From Butyrivibrio sp. (GTDB lineage: Bacteria > Bacillota > Clostridia > Lachnospirales > Lachnospiraceae), in contig JAFSQI010000127.1 in the NCBI GenBank assembly GCA_017446685.1, positions 62,001 through 126,000 of the forward strand: 64,000 nucleotides of DNA, given 5' to 3'. Position 1 is the stretch's first letter. The number at the start of each line of letters is the position of its first letter. Position numbers and translations under genes: made by a program. Below, one piece after another: positions 63,713 to 64,000 of this stretch. Under the pieces are notes generated by a model. That model was given only the letters and a program-made list of their open reading frames with translations, was not told the DNA's origin and did not search any database.

Positions 63713-64000
63713 TCACTCTCTGTCATGCTGTACCATTGCAGAAAATCCCATGAAATATTTGCCGAAAGGAATCGAAGAAAGCTCATGTGTCTTGACTCCT
63801 TTAAGCACAATCAATATCAGCATATAAATAATACTGTAGAGTACCACTTCAATAATCAGTGTCAATACTTCACCAATCAAATTCACAAAAATTCTGTCAA
63901 TAAAATAAGCTACAAGGCCCGAAACCGCTGATGCCATAAGTGGAATTCCTACATTAAGAAGTAAATTACTTTTGTATTTAAGCATCTTAAAAATCATAAA
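63713..64000 (-). CDS. C-terminal end of a polysaccharide flippase-like (Wzx/SpoVB/MATE) membrane protein, truncated by the window
   Basis: About 96 codons remain in frame up to the right edge, with no stop, so the gene continues outside. Two to three membrane helices are visible (GIPLMASAVSGLVAYFIDRIF; LIIEVVLYSIIYMLILIVL) followed by a short polar tail. The look is that of the end of a flippase or SpoVB-type protein, but the family is tentative because most of the gene is missing. It ends 12 bases before the BaiN-like gene. Confidence 0.5.
   Translation of the reverse strand, partial: FMIFKMLKYKSNLLLNVGIPLMASAVSGLVAYFIDRIFVNLIGEVLTLIIEVVLYSIIYMLILIVLKGVKTHELSSIPFGKYFMGFSAMVQHDRE

Overview
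The window is about 64 kb of chromosome from a low-GC, Gram-positive, flagellated anaerobe. The best fit is a Lachnospiraceae clostridium of the Butyrivibrio / Pseudobutyrivibrio / Roseburia type. Reasons: the gene order topA-codY-flgB-flgC-fliE-fliF-fliG-fliH-fliI-fliJ-ylxF is the Firmicute fla/che arrangement; CodY, HemZ, SpaA-like and choline-binding-type (CW) repeat domains are present; most genes have strong AGGAGG-type ribosome binding sites. No phage, insertion sequence, CRISPR array or rRNA was seen. There is one tRNA gene. Most genes lie on the minus strand; the plus-strand genes are the tRNA, aroC and potABCD.

Layout, low to high coordinate. (1) 1-7.3 kb: flagellar basal-body and export operon, read leftwards from flgB to a truncated ylxF/motE-like gene. 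It has a sigma-A-type promoter and, further upstream at the 3' end of codY, a sigma-28/sigma-D-type promoter. (2) 7.6-12 kb: codY, topA and a membrane diguanylate cyclase. (3) 12.2-17.2 kb: a tight four-gene operon, polytopic membrane protein (DUF5692-like)-hypB-large Fe-S flavoprotein-hypA, with no hydrogenase or urease gene in view. (4) 17.3-22.7 kb: hemZ, a metallo-beta-lactamase-fold hydrolase, relA/spoT, apt, and tRNA-Thr(CGU). (5) 22.8-26.7 kb: a GlgB-like protein whose three GH13 catalytic residues all appear substituted and which carries a coiled-coil plus lysine-rich tail, then a DUF1015 protein. (6) 26.8-38.5 kb: serC-serA, an L,D-transpeptidase, leuB-ilvD-ilvB, tgt-yajC and a VanY-type carboxypeptidase. 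(7) 38.6-45 kb, plus strand except for a beta-propeller lactonase: aroC and the spermidine/putrescine transporter potABCD. (8) 45-50.5 kb: a secreted 1285-residue GH43 arabinanase with CW repeats, and a membrane-anchored GH25 lysozyme. (9) 50.5-53 kb: a duplicated class II aldolase and proA, translationally coupled. (10) 53-60 kb: an AraC-type response regulator, YesM-type sensor kinase and CUT1 sugar ABC transporter. (11) 60-64 kb: 5-formyl-THF cyclo-ligase, two flavoproteins (COG2509-like and BaiN/HI0933-like) and the C-terminal end of a flippase-like membrane protein.

Functionally this is largely core chromosome (motility, stringent response, serine, branched-chain and aromatic amino acid synthesis, tRNA modification) with accessory carbohydrate-use and cell-wall genes. 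The two places most likely to hold undescribed biology are the hydrogenase-less hypAB/flavoprotein/membrane-protein operon and the apparently inactivated GlgB homologue. All family assignments come from reading motifs and recalled family features; no database search was run.
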